DNA of 64,000 nt from an uncultured Veillonellaceae bacterium (lineage in GTDB: Bacteria > Bacillota > Negativicutes > Veillonellales > Megasphaeraceae): contig UREG01000001.1 in NCBI GenBank assembly GCA_900546795.1, positions 1 to 64,000 of the forward strand, written 5' to 3'. A model generated the notes under the pieces. The model had not been told where the DNA came from. It made no database searches and saw nothing but the letters and a program-made list of their open reading frames with translations. Shown here in pieces: positions 33,968 to 43,827 of this stretch. Each line of letters starts with the position of its first letter. Positions within the stretch are counted from its first letter, which is position 1. A program made the position numbers and the translations under genes.

Positions 33968-35308
33968 TCATTCAAGCCGCATGCGTTCACCGCTGATAAT
34001 ACTCTGCGTATAGCCCCGCTCGCCGTGTTCCTGCAAATCAAGGCCAATAATCTCTTCTTCATCGCTTACCCGAAACGGCAGGAACAGAGTAACCACTTTA
34101 TACAATATATAGGTGCCCCCAACACCTAATATGATTGCGGCAATACTGGAAATTACCTGTGCCGTCAACAAATCGGTACTGCCGTAAAAGACGCCGTCTG
34201 CGCCGGCAGGATTGACCGAAGTCGTTGCCCACAGTCCCGTAGCGATCGATCCCCATAGACCGCCGATGCCATGTATGCCAAACGCGTCCAGCGAATCATC
34301 ATAGCCCAGCTTTTCTTTCCATACCGCAACGGATACGTAGCAAATCACGCCGCCTACGGCGCCGATCACAACGGCGGATAAAGGAGTAACAAATCCAGCT
34401 GCCGGCGTAACGGCTACCAGACCGGCAATGCAGCCCGACACCGCCCCCAACAGCGTCGGTTTGCCGTTTCTCGTCCATTCACACAGCACCCAGCAGATCG
34501 CCGCCGCTGCCGCCGCACCCTGGGTCGATGCAAAGGCAGAAGCCGCCAATTCGTTTGCCCCCAGCGCGCTGCCTGCATTGAAGCCGAACCAACCAAACCA
34601 CAGCAGCGAAGCGCCCAGCATAGTCATCGGGATATGATGAGGCAGCATAGTTTCTCTGCCGTAGCCTTTTCGTTTTCCCAGCAGCAGGCATAAGGTCAAG
34701 CCCGAAACGCCCGATAAAATATGAATGACCAGCCCGCCGGCAAAATCAAGCGCCCCCAAAGCAAAGAGCCAGCCGCCGCCCCAAACCATATGCGCCATCG
34801 GATTATAGATAAATATCGACCACAGCAGGATAAACAGCGCAAACGCATTGAACCGCACCCGTTCTGCAAACGCCCCCGTAATCAGCGCCGGCGTAATGAC
34901 GGCAAACATACACTGGAACATTACAAAAATGAGTTCCGGTATGCGCGTCCCCGGCCAGATCTGATTCGCTGTCCCTGCCAGCCCCAGTTTGTCCAGGGAT
35001 CCGACCAGGCCCGGAATCAGCCCCGATGCATCATCGCCAAACGCCATGGTGTATCCGAGCAAAATCCATTCTACCGATATCATAGCAATAATAAAGAAGC
35101 TCTGCATGATCGTCGTCAGCACATTTTTGCTCCGCACCATGCCCCCATAAAATAAAGCCAGTCCCGGCGTCATCAAAAATACCAGCGCCGCGCTGATGCA
35201 CACCCAGGCAATATCGCCGCTGTCAGCGGCAGGCTCCGCAGCAAATACCGGCATCGCCGTCCCCAAGACAGCCAGCCCTGCGGCCATGATTCGTTCTTTC
35301 CTAGTCAT
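33968..35308 (-). CDS. amtB: Ammonium transporter AmtB
   Basis: A 446-residue ammonium channel. A signal-peptide-like start (AGLAVLGTAMPVFAA) precedes GDIAWVCISAALVFLMTPGL, the first transmembrane helix; 11 helices follow. Pore features include FGFNAGSALGANE-like FGWFGFNAGSALGANE and FGIHGIGGLWGSIATG with the twin-His region. The ATG at 35308 is preferred over two earlier ATGs because GAGGGGG lies 8 nt upstream. A conspicuous hairpin sits in the leader (35344-35378). It is followed by glnK. Confidence 0.96.
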   Translation of the reverse strand: MTRKERIMAAGLAVLGTAMPVFAAEPAADSGDIAWVCISAALVFLMTPGLALFYGGMVRSKNVLTTIMQSFFIIAMISVEWILLGYTMAFGDDASGLIPGLVGSLDKLGLAGTANQIWPGTRIPELIFVMFQCMFAVITPALITGAFAERVRFNAFALFILLWSIFIYNPMAHMVWGGGWLFALGALDFAGGLVIHILSGVSGLTLCLLLGKRKGYGRETMLPHHIPMTMLGASLLWFGWFGFNAGSALGANELAASAFASTQGAAAAAAICWVLCEWTRNGKPTLLGAVSGCIAGLVAVTPAAGFVTPLSAVVIGAVGGVICYVSVAVWKEKLGYDDSLDAFGIHGIGGLWGSIATGLWATTSVNPAGADGVFYGSTDLLTAQVISSIAAIILGVGGTYILYKVVTLFLPFRVSDEEEIIGLDLQEHGERGYTQSIISGERMRLE

Positions 35309-35343
35309 ACCCATTCCCCCTCTTTTCATCTCATAAAGCAGAA

Positions 35344-35378
35344 ACGCCCATACAGCGGATATACCGCGGTATGGGCGT
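35344..35378 (-). promoter_or_regulatory. Hairpin in the amtB leader
   Basis: ACGCCCATAC and GTATGGGCGT pair perfectly, and the inner GCGG/CCGC extends the stem to about 14 bp with a one-base bulge and a five-base loop. It lies about 35 nt upstream of the amtB start on the minus strand. Without a strong T-run it could be an attenuator, an RNA-stability element or a protein-binding operator. Confidence 0.55.
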
Positions 35379-35498
35379 CGTTGCCTGTCTTTATGTTGGT
35401 TATAGTATGCTCTTTTTGTATCCAGCCGTCAAGAAATTGAAATGCTTTCTCATTGCACTTTATTCATCGGCAATATGTATAAAACGACATGCAAATAG

Positions 35499-35522
35499 AA
35501 AAAGGACGGATCGCGTCCGTCC
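35499..35522 (-). terminator. Terminator after PAS/HTH regulator 2
   Basis: GGACGGA and TCCGTCC pair around TCGCG, followed on the minus strand by TTTTTC. Confidence 0.75.
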
Positions 35523-35532
35523 TCTATGGATT

Positions 35533-36195
35533 CTATTTTTTTACTTTACTCAAATACCGGTACATCGTAGGTTCCGAGACGCCGAGCCGTTCAGCCAGCG
35601 CCGTCACGCCGCCTTTTAAAAGGAACAGGCCGTTCTCATTCAGATTTTCTACAATGCTCATCCGTTCCTCTAACGACAGCCGATCCGCGGGAATCGCAAA
35701 GCGGCCCAATTCTTTTTCGATCAGATTATCGATAACAGAATCGATCGTGCCGTTAAAGTTTTCCAGCACGCTCCCATTTTGTTCGCCGTCAATATCGACA
35801 GGATTATCGCCCAGTATATCATGCTCGAGCATTTTTTTCATGCGGATATACGGACTCACGTCCATATTGATGCACAAGATACCGATGATCTGCTCTCCTT
35901 CATGAATGAAGTAGCTGGAAGAGCGGCAAATCGCATTGTCCATTCGTTTGCCATGGTAATTGGCAATAAAATCCTTACCTTCTACTTTGCCCTGCTTTAA
36001 TACTTTCAAAGCAAAATCCGTGATCGGCCCGCCGACTTCCCGGCCGCTCATTTCTCCATTGGCAATGGCAATGATAGAATTTTCTGGTGTTGTCACATCA
36101 TGAAGCACTACTTCGCAATGCTTTCCCAGGGCAGCGCCCAAAAATTCCACGAGTGGAATATATCTATCCAATTTACTACTCACTACGCCACACAT
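35533..36195 (-). CDS. PAS/YheO-type regulator with C-terminal HTH (paralogue 2)
   Basis: A 220-residue protein with the same architecture as the 3049-3687 regulator. The YheO/PAS domain covers about 5-115 (CEVVLHDVTTPENSIIAIAN, then GILCINMDVS). The HTH is at the end (ALAERLGVSEPTMYRYLS). The two share length and domain order but differ widely in sequence. It is monocistronic with a terminator and lies between purA and amtB. Possible targets are amtB-glnK or genes elsewhere. Confidence 0.85.
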   Translation of the reverse strand: MCGVVSSKLDRYIPLVEFLGAALGKHCEVVLHDVTTPENSIIAIANGEMSGREVGGPITDFALKVLKQGKVEGKDFIANYHGKRMDNAICRSSSYFIHEGEQIIGILCINMDVSPYIRMKKMLEHDILGDNPVDIDGEQNGSVLENFNGTIDSVIDNLIEKELGRFAIPADRLSLEERMSIVENLNENGLFLLKGGVTALAERLGVSEPTMYRYLSKVKK

Positions 36196-36442
36196 CCTTC
36201 ATGTCATTAAGTTGATAACTTTTTATCAAATCATTTAAATAGTACCAAAATCCCTATTCTTTGGCAATAGTATTTACTAAAGTTTCAATTATCGCAATAA
36301 TGGCTCATAAATTTCTTATATAGCATACATCATTTCACCATATTCCCCATTTCCCCAGCACCGGCGCCTGTTTTCACGAATGATAACGGCAAAAACAGCC
36401 GGCAAAATAATAAAGTTTAATCGGGGCGGCATTTCTTTGGCA

Positions 36443-36473
36443 AAAGAAAAATGCCTGCGTCAAGCAGGCATTT
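36443..36473 (-). terminator. Terminator after purA
   Basis: AAATGCCTGC and GCAGGCATTT pair around a short loop, with TTTTTCTTTTG on the minus strand. It lies 12 nt past the purA stop. Confidence 0.85.
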
Positions 36474-36484
36474 CCTACAGCGTA

Positions 36485-37771
<1,287 letters not shown>

Positions 37772-37909
37772 TCAACCTTCCCTTCCTATTCGTTTCTGCT
37801 GTAACTTCATTTACACATACATAACATATTATACACGAAAAACCGAACAATGCATACTGATATTTTTCAAAAAATAAGGACTAGAATGAACAAAAACCCG
37901 GCTTTCCTT

Positions 37910-38899
37910 TTATATATCGCCCCTGTCGCCATCGGCAAATATGCGCCATTTGACAGAATCGAGCCGGCAGGAAACGCCGGCTTTTATCCCGCAGCTCTCC
38001 GGCAGCTCCGCCGTCAAACAGCTGCCGTCCGCCGTGCGGAACTGGGCCCGTATATATCCGCCTTCATACGCAGCCTGCACGGTTTCGGCCTCAATCCTTC
38101 CGTCAGGCAGAACTGCCAGCTCTTCCGGCCGGCACCCGCAGATACAGCCGGCTTTGCCAAGCTCTTCTCCCCGCACCCAGTTGGATATCCCCAAAAACCT
38201 TGCGGCTTCTATCGACGCCGGAGCGTCAAAAATGCGCTGCGGCCGGTCATGCTGGAGTATGCGGCCGCCTTGAAGCAGAGCGATTGTGTCCGATAACCGG
38301 TACGCTTCTCGTTGGTCATGGGTGATATACAGGGTGGTTACGCCTGTCCGGTCATGAAGGGTACGCAGCAATTCTCCCATTTCCCGTCGCAGGTTTTCGT
38401 CCAGCGCAGAAAGCGGCTCATCGCAAAGCAAGACGTCCGGTTCCACGATGAGCGCCCGCCCCAGCGCAACGCGCTGCTGCTGCCCGCCGGACAAGGTAGC
38501 AGGCATGCGGTCTTCAAATCCATCCAGCTGAAGCGCGGCCAGCATCGCCTGCACCCGTTCCCGCTGCACTTCCCGGCTTTTTTTCTGCATCTGAAGCCCA
38601 AACGCCAGATTTTCGCCTACCGTCATATGCGGAAAAAGAGCGTTATGCTGAAACACCATCGCCATCTTCCTTCTGGCCGGCGGCAGGCCGGATATCTCCT
38701 GTCCTTTCCAAAAAATCTTCCCCTGATCTGCCGGCAGCAAACCCGCTAAAATCCGAAGGATCGTCGTCTTTCCTTCCCCGGACGGCGCCAGCAGCGTACA
38801 GAACTCGCCCGCTTCTACTTGCAGGCAGCAGTCTTTCAATACGGATTTCCCTTGAAATGTTTTATATAAATGTTCGATAGACAACCCCTTTTTGTCCAT
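37910..38899 (-). CDS. Orphan ABC transporter ATP-binding protein (sulfate/iron/polyamine type)
   Basis: A 329-residue ATPase of the CysA/PotA/FbpC class. Walker A is LAPSGEGKTTILRIL, the signature is LSGGQQQRVALGRAL, Walker B is VLLCDEPLSALDE and the switch is THDQREA. Residues about 235-329 are a TOBE-like regulatory domain. The ATG at 38899 is the likely start; the frame extends 30 nt further. No permease or binding protein is adjacent on either side, so its partners must be encoded elsewhere. TATAAT (complement of 38947-38952) gives a promoter. Confidence 0.88.
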   Translation of the reverse strand: MDKKGLSIEHLYKTFQGKSVLKDCCLQVEAGEFCTLLAPSGEGKTTILRILAGLLPADQGKIFWKGQEISGLPPARRKMAMVFQHNALFPHMTVGENLAFGLQMQKKSREVQRERVQAMLAALQLDGFEDRMPATLSGGQQQRVALGRALIVEPDVLLCDEPLSALDENLRREMGELLRTLHDRTGVTTLYITHDQREAYRLSDTIALLQGGRILQHDRPQRIFDAPASIEAARFLGISNWVRGEELGKAGCICGCRPEELAVLPDGRIEAETVQAAYEGGYIRAQFRTADGSCLTAELPESCGIKAGVSCRLDSVKWRIFADGDRGDI

Positions 38900-39326
38900 A
38901 GGACCACTCGCCTTCCTTTTATGACACATATTCTCACTTGTTTTTATTATAGCAGAGCGCCTTCCTTTTTTCTAATGCACCCGCTCCCGGACACTGCCAC
39001 GCGATCACCCGCCAGGCTGCTCTTTCTCCTTAGCAGCAAGCAAACCGACTCCTCCAAATGCAGGCCGGCACCGGCTTTTCCGGCAGCGCAGCTGCCGAGA
39101 CGGCGCCTGCTGTGAGCGCTCTTTTTATCTGAACTCGCTGTAATATATCGAAATAAGATATTTTATAGAATTTACGCCAAAAATTAGTATATATGCCCAG
39201 GTTAAAATTCATTTAATTTACTATCATTTCTTCTTCATTGGTGTTAGAATAAGCTGACCTTTGAAAAAGGAAAGAAAACAATACGGGTACAAGGTTTAGG
39301 TACCTAATTAGAAGGGGGATTGATCC

Positions 39327-40658
39327 ATGAAAAAAACAGGTCGTAAAATGTCCGTTTGGCAGCTTACTGTCATCACTGCGGCCAACATGATGGGCTCCGG
39401 CATCATCATGCTTCCCACCAAACTTGCTCAAGTCGGTGCGATTTCTTTATTATCCTGGTTTATCACTGCGCTTGGGTCCATGGCTTTGGCTATGGCGTTC
39501 GTTCGCTGCGGCATGTATTCCAATACATCCGGCGGCATGGGGGGATATGCTGAATACCGCTTCGGCAAAAGAGGACACTTTATGACTAGCTACGCATACG
39601 CCGTATCTATTGTCATTGCAAATGTAGCCATCGCTATCGCAGCTGTCGGCTATGGTTCCCAACTTTTAGAAGCTTCGCTGTCTCCAGTACAGATTTGTAT
39701 GTTCACCACATTATTACTGTGGCTCGGCGTCATCTTGAATTTCCGCGGCGCAAAATATACGGGGCGTCTCAGTACGTTCACGATATTCGGCGCTATTATC
39801 CCGATCCTCGGCTTAGGAACGATCGGCTGGTTCTTCTTTGATCCGCAGATGTTCTCCCTGTCTTGGAATCCCCGGGATTACGGCTTGTTTGACGCAGTCA
39901 GCAATTCTATCGCCCTTACGCTGTGGGCGTTCCTCGGATTGGAATCTGCGGCAGTCAATATGAACTCCGTGGAAAATCCGCAGAAAAATGTTCCTCTTGC
40001 TACGTTTTGGGGAACGCTGTTGGTAGCGGTTATATATATACTTTCTACAAATGTCATTGCCGGTATCGTACCGAATGCCGATCTGCTCCAGTCGAGCGCA
40101 CCGTTCGGCCTGGCTTACGCCACGATGTTCAACGATACGATCGGCAAAATCATGATGGGCATGATGGTCGTATCCTGCTGCGGGTCGCTGTTTACCTGGC
40201 AGTTCACGCTTGCCCAGATTTTCAAAACAACGGCAGACAAAGGATTTTTCCCGAAAATTTTCTCTCAGGTATCGAAAAGCGACACTCCGGTCAAAGGCAT
40301 GCTCATCATCGTTATCATGCAGTCTTTCCTGGCGCTGATGACTATCAGCCCGACGCTTTCGGCACAGTTTGAAATTCTTGCCAATCTGGCAGTCGTCACC
40401 AATATCATACCGTATATCCTGTGCAGCATCGCGTCTATGACGATCATGAAACAGGCAGCGGTAACAGGCGGCACCTACCGCCGGGGCGTTTTCTTCGCTG
40501 CTGTGGCGCTGGCTTACTGCGTATATGCACTGTATACGATCGATCCCGTTACGCTGACCGCCGGCGGCATTGCCCTCCTGGCAGGCATGATTGCGTACCA
40601 GATCGTATTCGATTATCTGCCTTCCCGCCAAGGAGCCAGAGAGCTGCCCCGCGCATAA
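39327..40658 (+). CDS. APC-family basic amino acid/polyamine antiporter (PotE-like)
   Basis: A 443-residue transporter with 12 hydrophobic helices. The first helix begins LTVITAANMMGSGIIMLP, the APC signature, close to PotE (putrescine/ornithine antiporter). FLGLESAAVNMNSVENPQKN is the helix-6 motif. GAAGGGGG precedes the ATG. No decarboxylase is adjacent, so the exchange partner cannot be deduced; ornithine/putrescine, lysine/cadaverine or arginine/agmatine are options. Confidence 0.88.
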   Translation: MKKTGRKMSVWQLTVITAANMMGSGIIMLPTKLAQVGAISLLSWFITALGSMALAMAFVRCGMYSNTSGGMGGYAEYRFGKRGHFMTSYAYAVSIVIANVAIAIAAVGYGSQLLEASLSPVQICMFTTLLLWLGVILNFRGAKYTGRLSTFTIFGAIIPILGLGTIGWFFFDPQMFSLSWNPRDYGLFDAVSNSIALTLWAFLGLESAAVNMNSVENPQKNVPLATFWGTLLVAVIYILSTNVIAGIVPNADLLQSSAPFGLAYATMFNDTIGKIMMGMMVVSCCGSLFTWQFTLAQIFKTTADKGFFPKIFSQVSKSDTPVKGMLIIVIMQSFLALMTISPTLSAQFEILANLAVVTNIIPYILCSIASMTIMKQAAVTGGTYRRGVFFAAVALAYCVYALYTIDPVTLTAGGIALLAGMIAYQIVFDYLPSRQGARELPRA

Positions 40659-40671
40659 TATAGGATATCTT

Positions 40672-40703
40672 AAACGCTGACTTCGGTCGGCGTTTCTTTT
40701 TTC
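40672..40703 (+). terminator. Terminator after PotE-like permease
   Basis: AAACGCTGAC and GTCGGCGTTT pair around a TTCG tetraloop, followed by TCTTTTTTC. Confidence 0.85.
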
Positions 40704-40779
40704 TGCCCTTTACTTGACAGCTTTTATGGGTGTCCAGTAAGATGAAAACAGCGGATATTTTAAGGAGGTATTCTTCCTC

Positions 40780-41733
40780 ATGATCAAAGTATATAAACAC
40801 AGCCACAACTTTCTCGAAGAAGACTTGAACCTCGCAACCGCCGAGAAAGGTTCGTGGATCAATATCGTAAATCCAGATTCAGAGGATCTACAGCTCGTTT
40901 CCATGATAACGGAAATACCGACCGACGTCTTAAAGACCTCCCTCGATACGGAAGAACGTTCTCACGTGGAAATTGAAGATACCTATCTGTTTGTGGTCAT
41001 CAATATCCCGATTTTACGGGAAACGGACAGTTATGACACGCTGCCGCTGGGTATTTTTCTGACGCCGGACTTTTTTATCACCGTCTGCCTGGAAGACAAT
41101 GAAGTGGTGCGCACCTTTTCCACCAATCAATATCCCCAGTTCCAGACCTTCAAAAAGACGCGCTTCCTATTCCAGATGCTCTATCGGACAGCGACGCTCT
41201 TTCTGCGCAACCTGCAGCAAATCAACCATCGGACAGACGACATCGAACGGCAGATACGCCATTCCATGCAGAACCGGGATTTCTTCCAGCTGCTGGAACT
41301 GCAAAAATCACTGACGTATTTTACCTCAGCGCTCCGCAGCAACGGCATTGTAATGGAAAAGCTCCTGCGCCTGCGCCGAAACGAAGCGCTCCGTCATATC
41401 CTCAAAGTCTATGAAGAAGATGAAGACCTGCTCGAAGATGTCATCATTGAAAATAAGCAGGCTATTGAAATGGTAGAAATGTATTCTAATATTCTGATCA
41501 ATATGATGGATACCTTTGCTTCCATCATTTCCAACAACCTGAACCTGGTCATGCGGCTATTGGCTTCGGTTACGATCATTCTCGCCGTCCCGACGATCAT
41601 ATTCAGTCTGTGGGGGGTCAACGTACCGGTGCCGTTTGAAGGCAGTGAAGTCGGCTTCTGGGTCGTTACCGGCCTGGCTTTTATTACGTCATTCATTGCC
41701 GCCGTCCTATTGTGGAAAAAAGATCTGCTCTGA
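40780..41733 (+). CDS. corA: CorA family divalent-metal transporter with GVN motif
   Basis: A 317-residue CorA-family channel. The soluble N-terminal domain ends in long charged helices (residues about 130-250). Two C-terminal helices follow, and the family's GMN loop reads WGVNVPVPF, so Met is replaced by Val. The charged tail KKDLL is typical. AAGGAGG precedes the ATG. CorA-family members move Mg2+, Co2+, Ni2+ or Zn2+; the GVN variant makes strict Mg2+ selectivity less certain. Confidence 0.9.
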   Translation: MIKVYKHSHNFLEEDLNLATAEKGSWINIVNPDSEDLQLVSMITEIPTDVLKTSLDTEERSHVEIEDTYLFVVINIPILRETDSYDTLPLGIFLTPDFFITVCLEDNEVVRTFSTNQYPQFQTFKKTRFLFQMLYRTATLFLRNLQQINHRTDDIERQIRHSMQNRDFFQLLELQKSLTYFTSALRSNGIVMEKLLRLRRNEALRHILKVYEEDEDLLEDVIIENKQAIEMVEMYSNILINMMDTFASIISNNLNLVMRLLASVTIILAVPTIIFSLWGVNVPVPFEGSEVGFWVVTGLAFITSFIAAVLLWKKDLL

Positions 41734-41751
41734 TTTTTTACTCTAAAAAAC

Positions 41752-41792
41752 AAAAAAGAGTTTCTTCTATAAAAAGAAGAAACTCTTTTTCT
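41752..41792. terminator. Bidirectional terminator between corA and flavodoxin
   Basis: A 16-bp perfect stem AAAAAGAGTTTCTTCT/AGAAGAAACTCTTTTT, with A- and T-runs, between converging genes. Confidence 0.9.
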
Positions 41793-42260
41793 TTACGGTG
41801 TTCCGGCCAGCCAGCGGCTAATCGCCTCCGGCCGCAACTCATTGGCATCCAAACACTCCCGCACCGCAGCTTCCGGGCAGTACCGTTTGATATCCCGCAC
41901 GGCATGTTTCGGTCCTCTTCCGCCGTGCGTGCAAAACGGATAGATCGTCTTTCCCTTCCACTCCCCTTTTTGCAGCAGACTGGCTATCACCGGCGGGCAC
42001 GTAAACCACCATATGGGAAATCCGAGCAGCACCGTATCGTATCCTTCCCAGCCGTCAGCTGCTTCCTCTAATTCCGGCAGCGTTCCTTTCCACAATTCCC
42101 ATTTCACCGCCAGCACATGTTTGATATACGACGACGGATATGGTTTCTTCGGACGCAATTCGCATAGAGGCGCTCCCGTTTCCTCCGCTATTTTTCTGGC
42201 TGCCTTTCTGGTTCTTCCCGTATGAGAAAAATATAGAATCACCGTTTTGCCCTGTTCCAT
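41793..42260 (-). CDS. Flavodoxin family protein
   Basis: A 155-residue FMN-binding protein. The phosphate loop is YFSHTGRTRKAA, close to the flavodoxin T/S-x-T-G-x-T pattern. LLGFPIWWFTCPPVI and THGGRGPKHA mark the FMN-ring loops. The ATG at 42260 has GGGGGAGG upstream. It is a cytoplasmic electron carrier or quinone/flavin reductase; the partner is unknown. Confidence 0.88.
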   Translation of the reverse strand: MEQGKTVILYFSHTGRTRKAARKIAEETGAPLCELRPKKPYPSSYIKHVLAVKWELWKGTLPELEEAADGWEGYDTVLLGFPIWWFTCPPVIASLLQKGEWKGKTIYPFCTHGGRGPKHAVRDIKRYCPEAAVRECLDANELRPEAISRWLAGTP

Positions 42261-42343
42261 GGTATCCTCCCCCACCTGTTTGCCTTTCTTTCCTTTTTAT
42301 TGTAATATTCTGCGCCCTTTATTTCTACCCTTATAGAAGAAAC

Positions 42344-42372
42344 AAAAAAAGCTTCCCGAAGGAAGCTTTTTT
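42344..42372 (-). terminator. Terminator after yjiG
   Basis: AAAAAAGCTTCCC and GGAAGCTTTTTT form a hairpin with T-run directly at the yjiG stop. Confidence 0.88.
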
Positions 42373-42373
42373 A

Positions 42374-42853
42374 TTATGCAAAAATATTCATAATCCACAT
42401 AGCCAGGCAAGCATTTAAAATGCTGGCAGCCATGAGAAGCGGCCAATACCGTTTCGGTACGTCCGCCACGCCGAGGAGACGGCCCATATACTGGAGCTGT
42501 GCGCCCATCAGGAAGAAAGCCGGCATCAGGATCGTAACATGCGTTTCGTTTAAAATGCCGTCTGTAAAAAGACCTGCCGCAATGCCCACACCGGCAGAAG
42601 AGGACAGCCACGTCGTCAGCAATACGGTGATCGCTTCGCCGGGAAGACCAAAAATGCCCATGATCGGCCCGCAGATATCGCCGATAAATTTGAGCACGCC
42701 CAAGATCCGCAGGATTTCCTGGATCGTATACGCCATCAAAATATTCGGCACCAGATTATTGATAGCAACATTGAAGCCTTTTCTTGCGCCAATAATGAAA
42801 ATATCAAAAGGATTGCTCGTCTGAGAAGTGGTATTGTTCTGCTGATTACTCAT
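42374..42853 (-). CDS. yjiG: YjiG family nucleoside-recognition membrane protein
   Basis: A 159-residue membrane protein of the YjiG/SpmB-like group with a nucleoside-recognition (Gate) domain; about four helices. Conserved patch: NNLVPNILMAYTIQEILRILG. AAGGAGG lies at the end of yjiH, whose stop overlaps this start by 8 nt, so the pair is coupled. The two halves probably assemble into one transporter. The substrate is unproven; the divergent M20 hydrolases suggest N-acyl amino acids or peptides. Confidence 0.88.
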   Translation of the reverse strand: MSNQQNNTTSQTSNPFDIFIIGARKGFNVAINNLVPNILMAYTIQEILRILGVLKFIGDICGPIMGIFGLPGEAITVLLTTWLSSSAGVGIAAGLFTDGILNETHVTILMPAFFLMGAQLQYMGRLLGVADVPKRYWPLLMAASILNACLAMWIMNIFA

Positions 42854-43529
42854 CTTTGAAATCCTCCTTATATACGGTATTCAATACGACGCGGACAAAA
42901 ATAGCGCCGACAAATTTCAATACAAACATAACGACCAGCGGCATAATTACCGGTACGGTCAAAGCGAACATCAGCGCAGAACCGATAACGAAATAGTTAT
43001 TGATCATACCTGCGCCGGAATACTGCCATGCCGCCATGATCGTCAAATCTTTTTTATTAATCAGGCCGCGGTCATACAAGTCTTTCGTCAGCGCCGCGCC
43101 TGCATCTGTACTCTGCAAGTCCGTAATCATTGCCAAACCCGTAAGGCCAGGAATACCCAACAGCGGTTTGAGCATCGGCGTAAGCAGCTTCTGCGCCGCC
43201 CGGATCGCACCGTAATGCGACAATACTTCAATACATCCGACAGCCAGCATAACGCTTGGAATCAGGGACAGAGCAAATAAGAACCCGCCGCGGGCAGATG
43301 CGCCGCCAACGCCGACAAACGTCGCTTTTTCCGGGGTCTTCATCGTACCGAATTTACCAATCAAACTGCTGAAGTCAAACGCGCTCAGCCATGCCATGCC
43401 GTCGACCTTCATAAATACGCCAGAGAAAAATAAAATTGCCACTATCAGCGCAATGTACGCCTTAGGGCCTACTTTGAAAGAGGAGCTGTCAAATTCATTC
43501 ATTGGATTTGCCTTTTTTTCTTCACTCAT
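42846..43529 (-). CDS. yjiH: YjiH family nucleoside-recognition membrane protein
   Basis: A 227-residue membrane protein with the Gate domain of the YjiH/SpmA-like group, partner of YjiG. Seen are GGASARGGFLFALSLIPSVML and TGLAMITDLQSTDAGAALT. About six hydrophobic helices are present. It is the first gene of a coupled pair and divergent from two M20 amidohydrolase genes across a 295-bp spacer. Confidence 0.88.
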   Translation of the reverse strand: MSEEKKANPMNEFDSSSFKVGPKAYIALIVAILFFSGVFMKVDGMAWLSAFDFSSLIGKFGTMKTPEKATFVGVGGASARGGFLFALSLIPSVMLAVGCIEVLSHYGAIRAAQKLLTPMLKPLLGIPGLTGLAMITDLQSTDAGAALTKDLYDRGLINKKDLTIMAAWQYSGAGMINNYFVIGSALMFALTVPVIMPLVVMFVLKFVGAIFVRVVLNTVYKEDFKDE

Positions 43530-43827
43530 TTCATTACCCTCCTATACCAGATTATAGTACTACCCACGTACAGCTTTGTATGTTGTCTACTATAAATAAA
43601 CATAATTGCATTACACCTGTACGCATGCTTTGTATTATATAGTTAGTATAAGCTTATGTCAATATTTTTTACTGCTCCGATAAAATAAATACTGTATACA
43701 TAGAATGATTTAATCTCAATTTTTATTTTTTAGACAATATATTTAATTCTTCATTGAAATCTAGTCGCAATTCAGCTACAATACAGGTAATCGATTATGG
43801 ACATTTTTATTCGAGGGGGGAATTATG

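Noticed and set aside
39030..39212. Minus-strand frame of 60 codons upstream of the ABC ATPase
   Set aside because: No ribosome-binding site; the translation is Ala/Pro-rich from GC-rich inverted repeats and matches nothing recognisable.
39200..39326. Possible riboswitch upstream of the PotE-like permease
   Set aside because: No conserved riboswitch core could be recognised; only a normal leader and ribosome-binding site are seen.
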